A stretch of 64,000 nucleotides of DNA from Mesostigma viride (Eukaryota > Streptophyta > Mesostigmatophyceae > Mesostigmatales > Mesostigmataceae), in contig RPFO01000104.1 of NCBI GenBank assembly GCA_009746045.1, positions 6,181,395 to 6,245,394 on the forward strand, read 5' to 3'. The notes beneath the pieces were generated by a model. It worked only from the letters and a program-made list of their open reading frames with translations, ran no database searches and was not told the origin of the DNA. The position numbers and the translations under genes are program-made. This document shows positions 37,651 to 49,400 of this stretch, in pieces. How positions within the stretch are numbered: position 1 is the stretch's first letter; each line of letters begins with the position of its first letter.

Positions 37651-37708
37651 TTACCGCGTTAAGTTGCGACGCCGAATTTCAGGCGTCGATCGCAACTTAA
37701 CGCGGTAA
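37651..37708. mobile_element. Short hairpin member of the same MITE-like family
   Basis: TTACCGCGTTAAGTTGCGAC facing its complement (CGCAACTTAACGCGGTAA) with a small central loop. It shares the inverted end with 36,954-37,084, with most of the interior lost. Another TTAAGTTGCG lies just upstream. Confidence 0.7.
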
Positions 37709-38054
37709 TGATTGTATCTCACGCCCGCGGGGCGCCGGACGACCCGTTCCGGTAATGCCACGGTACGGATGCCTGACAGTCAATTTCCGCCACGTGTTTC
37801 CACGCACGTGCAGCGTTATGGCTTAGTGTGCTCGACTGCTCATCATTTCCCCATAACTTCAATGAAAACGCTCACAAAATTGCATGCAAGACTGCATGCA
37901 CAACTTGTCGGGTTTTGTATACGTTTACATCAGGGCGTGCAGAAAACTTATAGAAATTTTGTGGTCGGTTTCCTGACAAAGAGGGCTTGGTTTTTTCATT
38001 TGCCTCGAAGACGCTGGCCGCCCTCGAAATCATCTACGCCATACCCGGAGCACG

Positions 38055-38386
38055 ATGAGTTCCTCCGCACTAGCAGTATCTCAGAATCACACCGGCGGCT
38101 GTTATTCGTTAGCTGGCTCATACGTTTGGGCTAGGCGTGCACCATTAGACGTACCGTGTTTAAGGCCTTGTGGCTGCAGCCACTCTCCCGTATTTGGCAC
38201 CGGCGGAAGACGGACACAGCAGATTGCGTGGGGTGCTTCGCACGTCCTATCACCATTGACGATTGCCGAACCTAACCGTGAGCCCTCTGGGCATGAAGCC
38301 CGTCGCATTGTGCGATCATCATCCATTGCCAGCTCGGCCGAGGCTCTCCCAGGGAAACTTGACGACGTCGTCCGGGAAGTTGACCG
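38055..38386 (+). CDS. Gene B tentative first exon (possible plastid transit peptide)
   Basis: ATG at 38055 opens 110 codons rich in Ser, Ala and Arg with few acids at the start (MSSSALAVSQNHTGGC), like a plastid transit peptide. It ends in a helix (EALPGKLDDVVREVD) at a GTGCGT donor at 38387, leaving a two-base remainder. It lies about 1.9 kb before the first secure exon of gene B, but the linking exon or exons are not resolved. It could instead be chance open frame. Confidence 0.3.
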
Positions 38387-38833
38387 GTGCGTGAGGTGCA
38401 CACTGGGGTTTCCGGTGCACCCCAACAGCATTGCAACATCGTCGCGTCACCTTGAGGAGGGTACCTGGCTTATGATGATGTACTCGCTCTGAGGCAGCGT
38501 CCTTCGCGAGAACTTCTTTTGACTCTTGTACGAGATTAGCTTGTATATGCTACCGACATCGTGGAAAGAAACGACGCGCATGGCCACACACCACGGAATG
38601 GCCCATTCCTTTTCTTCCGTCCCCATCGACCCCTCTCCTCCTAATCCCCTGTCCCCATCGGCATCCCCTCTCTCCCACCCCACCCCTGCCCCGGGTTCAG
38701 ATTGCTGAGCGTGGGGCAAGATGACACCGATGAACAAGCAGTCAAACATCTTAAACAGGCACGGGACATGGGCGTTATCAAAGCCTATGGGCGAGGGACG
38801 CTGGTGAGCCTGACGTAGCCCCGCCGAATAGCA

Positions 38834-39081
38834 GTGGGTGGGTGGGTGGGTGGGCGGGCGGGCGGCGGGCGGGCGGGCGGGCGGGCGGGCGGGCGGGCGG
38901 GCGGGCGGGCGGGCGGCGGGCGGCGGCAGGCGGGCGGCGCGGCGGGCGGGCGGGCGGGCGGGCGGGCGGCGGGCGGGCGGGCGGGCGGCGGGCGGCGGGC
39001 GGGCGGGCGGGCGGGCGGGCGGCGGGCGGGCGGGCGGGCGGGCGGGCGGGCGGGCGGGCGGGCGGGCGGGTGGGTGGGTGG
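38834..39081 (+). repeat. (GGGC)n tract with GGGT ends
   Basis: About 250 bp of GGGC units with occasional GGC, between the tentative gene B first exon and its secure exons. Confidence 0.96.
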
Positions 39082-39700
39082 AGTTTAGCACATTGGAAGG
39101 TTTGCGATGGTTTCATTTATTTCGTTTTGTAACGAGCCTGTTTAGCCACCCAGAATTTCCTGGCTAGCACCAGCTCGGTGGATATTGTCCAACCGCATGC
39201 ATGTGCAAACGCACGGCAGCAGCTCACAGGATATCGTGAGAGTACTTGGTACCAGCACGCTAGTAGCGATTACTTGTTAGGCTTGACGGTAAGTCGGGTG
39301 GCAGTGCGCAGGATGCACGAGCAAGCATGCGTGCAGAAGGACTCGTGGCATTGAGGAAACAATCTACTGTGGTTTGCAGGCGGCGAGCAATGGCGGCAGT
39401 GGAGAACAATGGCAGTGCGCGGTATCCCAATTCCCGCAGCTGGCTTCCGGGCTAGACGATGCCAAGGTGGACGTATGCTTTATACTGCTGGCGGTGTAAG
39501 GGGTAGAGCAGCCCTTGCGCATCAACCATGGCCAGGCAGGCGCTTGAGCATAAGCCCAGGCCCGGGCACGCCGTTTCACATTTGGCATCCATAGTGAATG
39601 AGTGATTGCCAGCTCAGCACAGACGCTGGCCCTCTTCATGACAACAACTCGGGAGGCTGGGCTTACCATTTGAGCTGGTTTTTTTCTGGAAGTTTGGCAG

Positions 39701-39717
39701 GTTTCAGGAATTACCAG
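39701..39717 (+). CDS. Gene B tentative 17-bp micro-exon
   Basis: Seventeen bases lie between TTTGGCAG and GTAAGAGC, a good acceptor and a near-consensus donor. Read as two bases plus five codons they give FRNYQ, which leads in phase 0 into VPKRSYTLADL at 40288. Plant members of the family have a short linker before this motif. Too short to be sure without a transcript. Confidence 0.3.
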
Positions 39718-40287
39718 GTAAGAGCGGGCATGGAACTGGACAGGAAGGATCGCCGAATGCATGTCTTGTGCGGGTCGTGTGCAGCATGTGACCAGCTGTT
39801 GACATGGTAGAGGTGGTATGTTTTTGCAGCTGTCGTGGGTGGCAACGCACAGCCTATTCTTGCATGTTATCGTTCCCACAGGGTTTCTACCGTGGCCCTC
39901 AGTTGCCCTCCTTATCGATTAGCATCCATTCATCCTGCCCCCGTGTCCGCTTGCTGGGGGATACTGAAGCATCGTAGGCTTGTTCCCACGCTGTTCGCCG
40001 GTGTGCTGGAGTCTCACAACTGTATTGATGTAATTTTTTTAAGTTAACTTTTTTGCTTATCACGTAGAATTGGGCCGTTTTGTTCCCACCACGTGCATGC
40101 CCAAGCGCTACAAGACATAACCCATCTTAAAACATGCCATGGTATAATTATAGCATGTTTTATTATAATAACATGCTCTTGCCTCCGCACTGTCCCCACA
40201 TCCCAAGTCCCGAAGCACTCCAAGATTACGACCCGAAGAACGTGCTTACCCCCCCCACCCACACACACACATGTCCCCGAACACCAG

Positions 40288-43200
40288 GTCCCAAAGCGGT
40301 CATACACGCTGGCCGACCTGCGGCTGAATAACATCATACCCGAGAGTATATTGGCCCCCTCGGACGCCACCCTGGATCGCGTCCGCAAGTTCCTCTGGGT
40401 GGCGGCCGCGGGGGGTGCGGCGGCCGCCACGTATGCGTTTGACTTGAGCATGGGTCAGCTGCTGGCGGCGGTGTTTCTGGTGATCTTCGGCGTGTCGGTG
40501 GACCAGGTGGGCCTATGGTGACCTTATAGTGAGTTACATAGTGCTGGGTTTTGCATTTGTTTGGTGATGGATCTTACAGTGATAAGGTGGGCGTGTCGGT
40601 GGACCAGGTGGGCCTATAGTGGCCTTATAGTGAGTTACATAGTGCTGGGTTTTGCATTTGTTTGGTGATGGATCTTACCGTGATAAGGTGGGCGTGTCGG
40701 TGGACCAGGTGGGCCTATAGTGACCTTATAGTGAGTTACATAGTGCTGGGTTTTGCATTTGTTTGGTGATGGATCTTACCGTGATAAGGTGGGCGTGTCG
40801 GTGGACCAGGTGAGTTTGCACGACTAGTGATCGATGTAATGGTTAAGGAATTGATTCTTAAGTTTATGGATAATTTTGTGCGTCGGTGGACCAGGTGAGC
40901 CTATAGTGATCCATTTGGTGGGATGGATGTACGAATGGTGGCAGATCTCCCGTGCTCAAAGTGATGGATCTGATAGCGATGGAATAGGCATGTCGGTGGC
41001 AATGTGCGCTTATATAATGATTCTTGTAGGGATGGAATGCGAGTGTTGGTGGGCAATGTGCGCACCTATAATGTGGACATGGGGTAGCGCCATCATGCCA
41101 AAGGCCCTATGTTCGATTCCTTGCTGGTAGCTTCTGGGCTTTCTACCTTTCTGTGTTCCGCGGAATCTCAGACCTGGGCAGCTAGCGTTTTCACGTTTGT
41201 TGCTTTCTGACGACGATGGGGTAGCGCCCCTACTGCATTAGCGCGCGGCCTCTGCATGCAGCATCATGCTGGGACCCCCAAGCGATAGTGGTTGCTGGCG
41301 TCCATTTCTTTTACCTATATTCAGTACTGCATTATTAGACTTCCAAGTATCGGTAAAATTGCATGCTTCCGTTCCAGGTATAGTTACTATTTGACTTCCA
41401 TCGCTTGCTTCCGTATCTTCTATTTTCCCTGCCCTCATTATGTTGCTACTCATGCGCTCTGTCATGCCCTGTGCACATCCGTACCCCTCCCCCTCCCCCT
41501 CCCCCTGCCAGGTGGCGAATGGAGGCGGGCTGAGCTCGCTGGTGCTGGACACGTGTGGCCGTGTCGCCAGTGTGGAGTATCGGGAGCGCGTCGTGCAGGT
41601 GTGTGTAGGGGGGGGGGGGGGGCGAGAGTGGATGAGTCTTTACCACGCGGGTGGGTGAAGCTGCGGGGCGATGAAGGGGCGTGAGTGGGGCGGTCTGGGT
41701 GGGTCGATGGTTCCTTCCATCTGGCAACTCCCACTGAACTTGCTCGTGGATCCCCCTTCCTTCCCCTTGCGCGCTCCCCCCTCCTCCTTCTGAGTGTTTC
41801 CCTGAAATAGCCTGTCACAAATGGGTACGTCCATCGCGCTTACACTGCGCTCCTGCATGCCGTTGAATTGATGAAATCTTCCCTCGTCCTTTGACTCGGT
41901 TTATTCTCTCTTCCCATGTCCAGGCCAGTGGGTGCCGCATGTGAGCTAGGAATGCCTTTTCTGCCTGCGAGACGTGCTCCCTTGCCCCTTGGACTGGCAT
42001 TGCGTGCCTGCCATCTGTCCACACTGCCTGCACACTTTCATGTGCCCCCATCATACCACTTGTCCTAGATTGCCCCGTGCGACCCCCCTTGCCAGCCCCC
42101 TTGCCACCCCCCTTACCACCCCTCTTGCCCCCCCCCCCTTGCCACGCCCCTTGCCATGATGCATCTTCGTATCTGCATCTGTGCTCCTTTGTGCCCTCAA
42201 ACTCCTCAAACTCCTTGTGCACCACCTCCTCAACTGGCACAAGGTGGTACCCCCCACGCACACTTTTCACGTGTTGGTCTCATGCTCCTATCGGCCCTTC
42301 ATGCTCTATTGGCTGGCATATTTCTATCTGACTCCCCTAAATCAGCACGAGGCGGGCCACCGCGGTACTAAGTTGCCCCCTGCCCCTGATTCCCTTATTT
42401 CCCTATTTCCCTATTTCCCTATTTCCCTATTCCCCTGTTTCTCCTAACGAATATTCATGAACAGCACGAGGCGGGCCACCTGCTGGTCGCCTACCTGGTG
42501 GGTCGTCTGCCCAAGGCCTACTGCCTCAGCGCGCTCGACGCCTTTGTCAAGTATGGCGCGTTCAACGTGCAGGCCGGCACACGATTTGTCGACTACGACT
42601 TCAACCGCGCGGTGCTGGCGGGCCAGATGCCCGCAGAGGTGCGTGGGTCTACCTTATCCGCATGGACAATGGACTCACCATAAGGGCATGAGGGGTGCGT
42701 GGGAGCCAGTTTGGGGGGCCTAGAGTGGTAGCGGAGGGCGAGAAGGTGTGGCAGTGAAGGGGGGGGCGAGATCGTGAGGAGTGGAGTGGGTGGGGCGGTT
42801 TCAAGGGAAGTAGATGTTGATGGGAATCAGGATTGGGGAGGGGAGGCAAGTGACGTCGGTTTCGGGACATGGCAGTGATGTGTGATGTCTGACGGACAGC
42901 TCGGATTGGTGGCCAGTAGTGGAAAGGGTGTGCCAGCTATGGCCAAGTGCAGCACATATCGAGGGGAGGACGCCTGCCTTCAATATCTGTATTCGCTGAA
43001 CACACCTTTGATATCAGTATTAAGTGATAAGGGAGGCCCGCGAAAGATTTCGAGTTTTCAAAGCCAGGGTCTTGAACCCACAGAAGGGCCTTGGCTGCTT
43101 GCAACGACGTATCACATAGGGATGTTACATGCAACTGGTTGGGTAATGCATAGTTGCAGGGCGACATAGTTTCAGCTTCACGGTTCAATCGCACCCTCTG

Positions 43201-44783
43201 TGCATGCTTGTGGGGATGCCTCAGATCGCATGCACAATGGGGAAGTGGGTCGCCGTACCCATCATGGTTGGGCAGATATAGCATGCGGAGGCCTGCAAAA
43301 ACGCCTGCAGAAGGCTTTCACTTACCATCTAGGCTGTAGGACCGTGGTGTCTGCGTGAGGGCCACGGCCGTGATGGACAACAGAGCACTTCAGCGTACAC
43401 TGCATTGGTCAGGGTACATCCATGTCATGGGGTTTGTTTCAGGCAATGCTCACGGCAAGTGTGCGCACTCTCTCACGGCAAGTGTGCGCGCTCTCTCACG
43501 GCAAGTGTGCGCGCTCTCTCACGGCAAGTGTGCGCGCTCTCTCACGGCAAGTGTGCGCGCTCTCTCACGGCAAGTGTCCGCGCTCTCTCACGGCAAGTGT
43601 GCGCACTCTCTCACGGCAAGTGTGCGCACTCTCTCACGGCAAGTGTGCGCACTCTCTCACGGCAAGTGTGCGCGCTCTCTCACGGCAAGTGTGCGCGCTG
43701 TCTCACGGCAAGCGTGCGCACTCTCTCACGGCAAGTGTGCGCGCTCTCTCACGGCAAGTGTGCGCGCTGTCTCACGGCAAGCGTGCGCGCTGTCTCCGTT
43801 TGGCACAGGCCTTTTCAACGTTCATCACGGCCAGGTGATGCGTTGCCTTGGCCTACTTACAGTGTACGTGTAGCCATCCGCTTGCTGTGGATTAGGTAGG
43901 TCTCGCACGGCATGCACGGCTGCTGAAAATTCTTGTACCTGTCATGTAGAGCCTGACGAAGTGCGTCTCTCTCTTGTACATTCTTAATGTTCGTCACTTC
44001 TTTTTCTCTGTGGCACGTTGTTTGCACCCTGTCGTAATTCTGGCAGCTGCTGGACAGTGTGACGTGTGTCGCGCTGGCGGGCGTCTGCGTCGAGTACTTA
44101 TACTTCCGCGGCGCAGAGGGGGGTCTGTCCGACATCCTTCAGGTGGGTGAATTTCAGTGCATGGTTCCGGGGAATAAATTGTGATTTAGTTTTTTTGGTA
44201 TTTGTTTGTTGCAGCCTGTGAGCGTTGTTTGTCCTTTCTACGCTCGCCCACCTATGCACTGGATGAATTGTTGAGCTGCATCTTGCATGCCACGCTAATC
44301 AGGTCACTACGCATACATGAGCCCACTAGCCAGTAGTCGTTACCACAGGTGATTTGAGTGACTACACGTATTCTGTGCAATCCACCTACTGTGCAATCCA
44401 CCGACTGTCAGCAGTAGAATGGATGGTTTTGATCGCAGTCTCTTGAGTGTTGCCGTCTGCCTGAAACATGCCAATAATCCTCAATGGCCCGGCACACACC
44501 TGCCTCCCTCGTCCAATCCATCCATGCCTCTCTCGCCTGACTAATTCTTTCATTCGACATCATTCTTGTTGGGCCACAGATGGACGTGATGATGCGAGCC
44601 CTCCGGTTTTCACAGAAGAAAGCTGACGACCAAGTGCGATGGGCGGTGCTCAGCACCATCACCCTGCTGCGGCGACATCGTGCACTGCATTTGAAGGTGG
44701 CGGAGGCCATGGCCCGAGGGGAGACTGTGGGGGCATGCATCGCTATCATTGAGAAAGGCCTTGTGGATGCACAAGAAATCTGA
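40288..44783 (+). CDS. Gene B: plastid FtsH-like / M41 metalloprotease-like protein (C-terminal exons)
   Basis: Five exons, all phase 0: 40288-40506, 41512-41598, 42465-42638, 44047-44142, 44580-44783, giving 259 residues and TGA. The series matches the small plastid 'stress-regulated' FtsH-like family of plants (Arabidopsis At5g27290 type). First come two hydrophobic helices (WVAAAGGAAAATYAF and LLAAVFLVIFGV), then SSLVLDTCGRVASVEYRERV, then HEAGHLLVAYLVGRLPKAY with the HExxH zinc motif, NVQAGTRFVDYDF, VTCVALAGVCVEYLYFRGAE, and a C-terminal helical region (FSQKKADDQVRWAVLSTI). There is no AAA ATPase domain, as is usual for this family, so it is not a full FtsH. Plastid membrane location is inferred from the family. 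Whether it is an active protease is unknown; the HEAGH motif is intact. The N-terminal exons are uncertain. Gene C ends 967 bp downstream on the other strand. Confidence 0.85.
40491..40900 (+). repeat. 101-bp tandem repeat of a gene B exon border
   Basis: The last 15 exon bases and the donor (GTGTCGGTGGACCAG + GTGGGC) recur at offsets of 101 bp (40,592; 40,693; 40,794) and once more near 40,878 in shorter form. Confidence 0.95.
42335..42362 (+). repeat. Extra copy of a gene B acceptor and HEAGH codons in the intron
   Basis: AATCAGCACGAGGCGGGCCA precedes the true exon start (ACAG + CACGAGGCGGGCCAC, 42,465) by about 120 bp. It includes AG, the HEAGH codons and then diverges. Confidence 0.8.
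43448..43798. repeat. 23-bp minisatellite, 15 copies
   Basis: Unit CTCACGGCAAGTGTGCGCGC plus TCT in a gene B intron. Confidence 0.96.
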
Positions 44784-45749
44784 AACACAAACCGAAATGG
44801 AAAGTTTAGTACAATGAAACTTCCCAACCCTCGCCGTGGCTGTCCAAGCACGATTGATTTCATTGAAGGGTAGGCGGCATTACTTACTTACGCATGCATA
44901 TGCCTACTTCTAGTTGTATTGCACCCACAGTTGCGCCCGCACCATATGTTGCAGAGAGAGCGCGATGTGGCCTGCTCCCCTTGGGGGAGTGAGAGTAAAG
45001 CTTGGGCGCCCTCCCTCCTTCTCATTGTGCATAAGGGTTGAAGGTTCCTTTATTGGTACCCACGTGACGTACGCAGTCTACGTACCGTGCTAATGAATTA
45101 ATTCATGCACATCATATGTTCAACGTTACAAACAAGGGCTCAATCGACCGATGAATGACGATTTGCATGTGATGATGAAAATATATACTACTACCAGGAA
45201 GCACTCGAGTCTAAACGTACGGCACAGATCTCACACTAGCTATACCTACCATGCGTCCGCCTCGTGATGCAGACATCTTCGTTACATCCAATATAATGCG
45301 CTGGTTGTCTCAATGATCTTTGTTATCCAAATAGTTAGTATTCTAATAACTCATACTAGTATTTTGAATGTTTGGACATGCAGGAGTAAATGTACAAGGC
45401 TGCCGATGCCGCCCTATAAGATAAGCGCTAACATCGGTGCGGTCAATGTCGACGAGGGTGGCCTTTAGAAAATAAGCCAATATAACAATTTGCCCATGGC
45501 CTGCACAATGCAGCGGCGATAACATCGAGACAGCACCTCACGCGGCCACCTGTACGCCGCTAGAGTTTTGAACTAATGCCGTCAAGAGCTGCGCCGCAGG
45601 GTATGCCCAGTCAAGGCCTTACCATTTCAGAGCTCCCTGGCCTTCTTTCGCAGCATCATCATCTGTGCGCGTGAAGACCAGGAGACGGGCTCACCCAGCA
45701 GCAGCCCGCCCCCAATGGGGAGCCGGTCCGCAGACCATGGGCCGTACCA
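44784..45749. other. Short region between convergent gene ends
   Basis: The stop of gene B and the stop of QSOX face each other 966 bp apart. AT-rich; no ORF or clear polyadenylation signal. Confidence 0.7.
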
Positions 45750-46403
45750 TCAGCTGCGGCTGCTACGCTCCCACCCTCGGGCGCGGGTGCGGGATGACAG
45801 CACGCGCGGCCATGACCGGAAGCACAGGACACAGTACAGAAACAACCCTCCCAGGCTCACCATCACGATGGGGGGGACATGCCAGCGGAAACCGCCGCCA
45901 CTTGAAAGGTCCCCTTGGTCTGATGACGACGATGTTGACAATGGCGATCCTTCTGCTGCCCTCCGCGCAGCCTCCTCACGCTCTCTCTGCAGCCGCATCT
46001 CCACGCTCTCCTTTGTGAGCGCGCTCGTGAGGGCATCCCCCCATCCGGCGTCCGAGACGACGTGGATCCCCCCCCCTCGCTCCTTCATGCCTCCTGACGT
46101 CTCCCGGTAGGCCCCACCCGCGTCGGCCCCCTCCTCGTGCAGCCCATGCTCGTCCTCGTACCCGTCAAGGGCACCATCCCGCCCGCCCTCCTCGTCCTCC
46201 TCGCCCTCGAGGGGTACCCCCGTGTAGTACTTGTTGAGGAAGGAGTACACGGCCGCCTTGTTCCACGTGGAGATCTCGTCGCGGATGCGGAGGGGCCGCT
46301 CGCTGCTGCATTCAGGGCACAGCGCGTGCGGCGGCCACTGCACCTTGGGGAAGCCGGGATCTCCGCCAGTCTCCAGCTCCTCTTTGCCCAGACGTAGATT
46401 GAC
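45750..46403 (-). CDS. QSOX: QSOX exon 11: end of Erv domain, acidic stalk, membrane anchor
   Basis: Starts VNLRLGKEELETGGDPGFPK with VQWPP and CPEC, closes the Erv helix (WNKAAVYSFLNKYY), then a long acidic/Gly stalk, a helix (VEMRLQREREEAARRAA), a Ser-rich linker and a membrane span (PPIVMVSLGGLFLYCVLCF) with a basic tail ending at TGA (45750-45752). Golgi or ER membrane anchorage with the enzyme in the lumen is inferred from the family. Confidence 0.9.
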   Translation of the reverse strand, partial: VNLRLGKEELETGGDPGFPKVQWPPHALCPECSSERPLRIRDEISTWNKAAVYSFLNKYYTGVPLEGEEDEEGGRDGALDGYEDEHGLHEEGADAGGAYRETSGGMKERGGGIHVVSDAGWGDALTSALTKESVEMRLQREREEAARRAAEGSPLSTSSSSDQGDLSSGGGFRWHVPPIVMVSLGGLFLYCVLCFRSWPRVLSSRTRARGWERSSRS

Positions 46404-49400
46404 CTGTGCAGGGAGCCGGTGTGGCATTAAGGGATGCAGAGACACACCCACATTGATCAGGGAGGCCTGCTCGCCCTTCCCGATTGCCTGCCCGTTGCCC
46501 AGCTGCCCACAGAAAAAACGCACACCACACATGTCAAAAAAAAAATGGACTAAAAAATTGACCAAGAATGCTTGATCGATAGATCAACCGGCCAGCTCTG
46601 CTGCAGTCACCGGCGATCCATCGCCGGATGGGTTGTCACCTCGTGTCGTCGGCCCTGCAACTCCCCACTTACGCGTTCATGCATGAGCCACATCCACCCC
46701 CATCCACCCAGTTGTGCATGCCCCACATCCCCACCCAACTCCCCACCTACGCATTTCTGCACACCCTACTTCCACACCACCATCCCCACCTACCCGGTTG
46801 TGCATGCCCCACATCCACATCACCGCGTCGTGCTTGCTCTGGACCGCCATTGCATCGGGCCTGCGAACCGGAGGACAAGGGGAGGGGGAGGAGGACAAGG
46901 GGAGGGGGCGGAAGGTGACGAGAGGAGAGGACCGGAGCGGAAGAAGGATCAGCAGCAGGGACAAGTACAGGGAGGGGAGGAGGGAAAAAGAAAGAAAAGG
47001 GAGGAGAAAAAAGGGTACTAGAAAAAGACAAGTGAGACCATGTAGACAAAAATGTGAGCGCTAGGCTGTCAACCCGAGATTTTTTATCGGGTCTTGTGAG
47101 AGTATTTAGATCAACACTACTTGAGGAATCGGCAATGGTGCCAATAAGACTGCCTTTAAGGAGAACGGGGCACAATACGAGTGGAGTGAGAGACTAGGAG
47201 CCAGCATTGCCCTACAGCAATACAACTCGGCAGCAGCCAAAGAGGGGGCATGCGCATGGGCCAGAGCGGCACAAACACCAACCCATGCAGGTCCCCAAGG
47301 TGCCCAAGAAACAGGGACCCTAGAAAAGGTATCAAGTCCCAAGGGCAGCCAGTCCTCTGCTACCGATGGCATTCACTGGTATGAAATAGAAAGGCAGCTG
47401 TCGTGCTTCCAAGGAACCGGACTTGGCTTCAAATTACAGTAGCTAGCACATGCATACAAGAAAGAATGACAACCAGGTCGGGCTGACCTATTTCCATCCT
47501 AGGACAGATGGGGGGGGGGAAGGAAACGCGGAGGAAACCAATGGGTGGGCAAGAAGAAGAAAAGGAAAGGGGTGGGGAGAGGGACAGGGGATAGCTAGGA
47601 GAATGGCGTGTCTGGGAGGGGAAGTCCGGAGCGGGGCCAGCCAACTCACTTGGGGCCGTCCAACTCACTTGGGGCCGGCCAACTACCTTGGGGCCAGGCA
47701 ACTCACTAGGGGCTGACCAACTCACTGGGGGCAAGGCAACTCACTTGGATGAGGCCTCCATGAAGTGCCTCTGGCATTGATCACATGCGAAAAAGGTGCC
47801 GACGTAGGCCCTGACAGATGCCAGCCACATGGCGCCCTCGTGCTCGTCGATGCGCACACTGGTGGAGTGGAAGAGCTGCCACAGGCCACAGCTGAAGCCG
47901 CGCGTGTGGGGGAGCGTGCCCTTGCAGGAGCCCTGGCGACAGCACAAGGGCATGAGCATGCATGACACGTTGACATGGAATGGAAAAGGGCAAACATCGC
48001 CCGCATGGGGGCGCAAGGGGACGGGAGAGCGCGCATGTGGGTGAGCGCGATGAGGGTACCATAGCGTGGAGGAGCACAGAATGGTGGTTGCGGGGTAAAT
48101 GCAATGCAGGAGACCAAGCACACCGATCACAATGCACATGGGTGGTGCTTGCATAGCGACACAGGGATTCATGCGTGGGCAACCAGCACAGAGATATGAG
48201 TGAACACACATACATGCGCGCTGCAAAAGCTCTCGGGTGGCCACGAAGGGATGAGCTCCGAGAATTCAATGAGGGCAGCAGGCACAAGGATGCCCTTCCA
48301 ACTTCCAAGATCAAGACCCAGCAAACAGTTTGGCACCAGGACAGTTCCCGTAGCTGACAGTAGTACCATGCAAGGCGTCATTGTTCATAAATTTCATAGA
48401 CCAACGAAACAGTCGGCACAGGCCATACGGTAATGGGTAGGCATCAGAACGGGTTCCAAAGCGTGCACAAAACCATGCCTGGGTACGAATAGCTAACTGC
48501 AATGCACAAGATAAATATACCCCGAAGCCAGTGCATTATGGGTGGAGGTTTTGTCGAATGCCGGGTATGAATGCGGTGGTAGTTGAATCGTAATAGACTC
48601 CGCCCAAGTACGCATGCGCCTTGCCACCCTTTGCCGTTCTACAACAGCTGCAGAGAAACGCATACCAATGCCCATAGCTACCTATGATTTCACCACTCTA
48701 TATACCACACTAGATTTGCACGATTTGAAAGCTCTTTTAGATAGCCTCATTACTCGTTTGTATGCACGTAGGCCTCACGGGCGAGACCGCCTGCACATGC
48801 ATGTCTCTCAGACCAGGACCTCGGCAACGTGGCTCTCAGGGATTGCTGCAGGTGCTATCGCGCGGGATGCTTACAATGATATAATCACGAAGGCTGCCCT
48901 TGTTCATTGGATCACTTTTCTTGTTGTTAAAACCTTCTTTTGTTTTGCGGGTGACGTACACCATCAAGTTTTTGGCATCCCCATGGGCACTAACTGTGCC
49001 GGGCTCCTTGCAAACCTCTATCTATACACTTATGAGCTTGCATTCATGGAGAATCTCATTGCCTCAAACGATGATGTTCTCATCAGGCGTTTTATCCACA
49101 CATGTCGATACATTGATGATGTCATTGCTTTCGACAACCCTTATTTTGCAACCAATTTGTACAGCGCAACTGGTCTGCCTGGCATCTACCCGCAAGCGTC
49201 CCTCACATTAAAGCTCACGTCGGAGGATAGTCATTGCAATTACCTCGATCTTAACATTACCCATAACAAGAAGGGCTGGCGTACGGCTGTCTATGATAAG
49301 CGCAAGGATCCTAAATACCAGCAAATTCCTTTTATTCGTTACCCCGATATTCACAGTCTCCTTTCCCACACAGCGAAATCTGGTGTTGTTCTTAGGCAGT

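Noticed and set aside
37712-38134. 140-codon ORF upstream of gene B
   Set aside because: No domain, composition like the flanks, overlaps the tentative exon 1 in another frame.
41090-41125. tRNA-like T-loop words (TTCGATTCC here; GTTCGAGTCACC at 56,353; GGTTCAATCG at 43,183)
   Set aside because: No matching acceptor, D or anticodon stems could be found around them.
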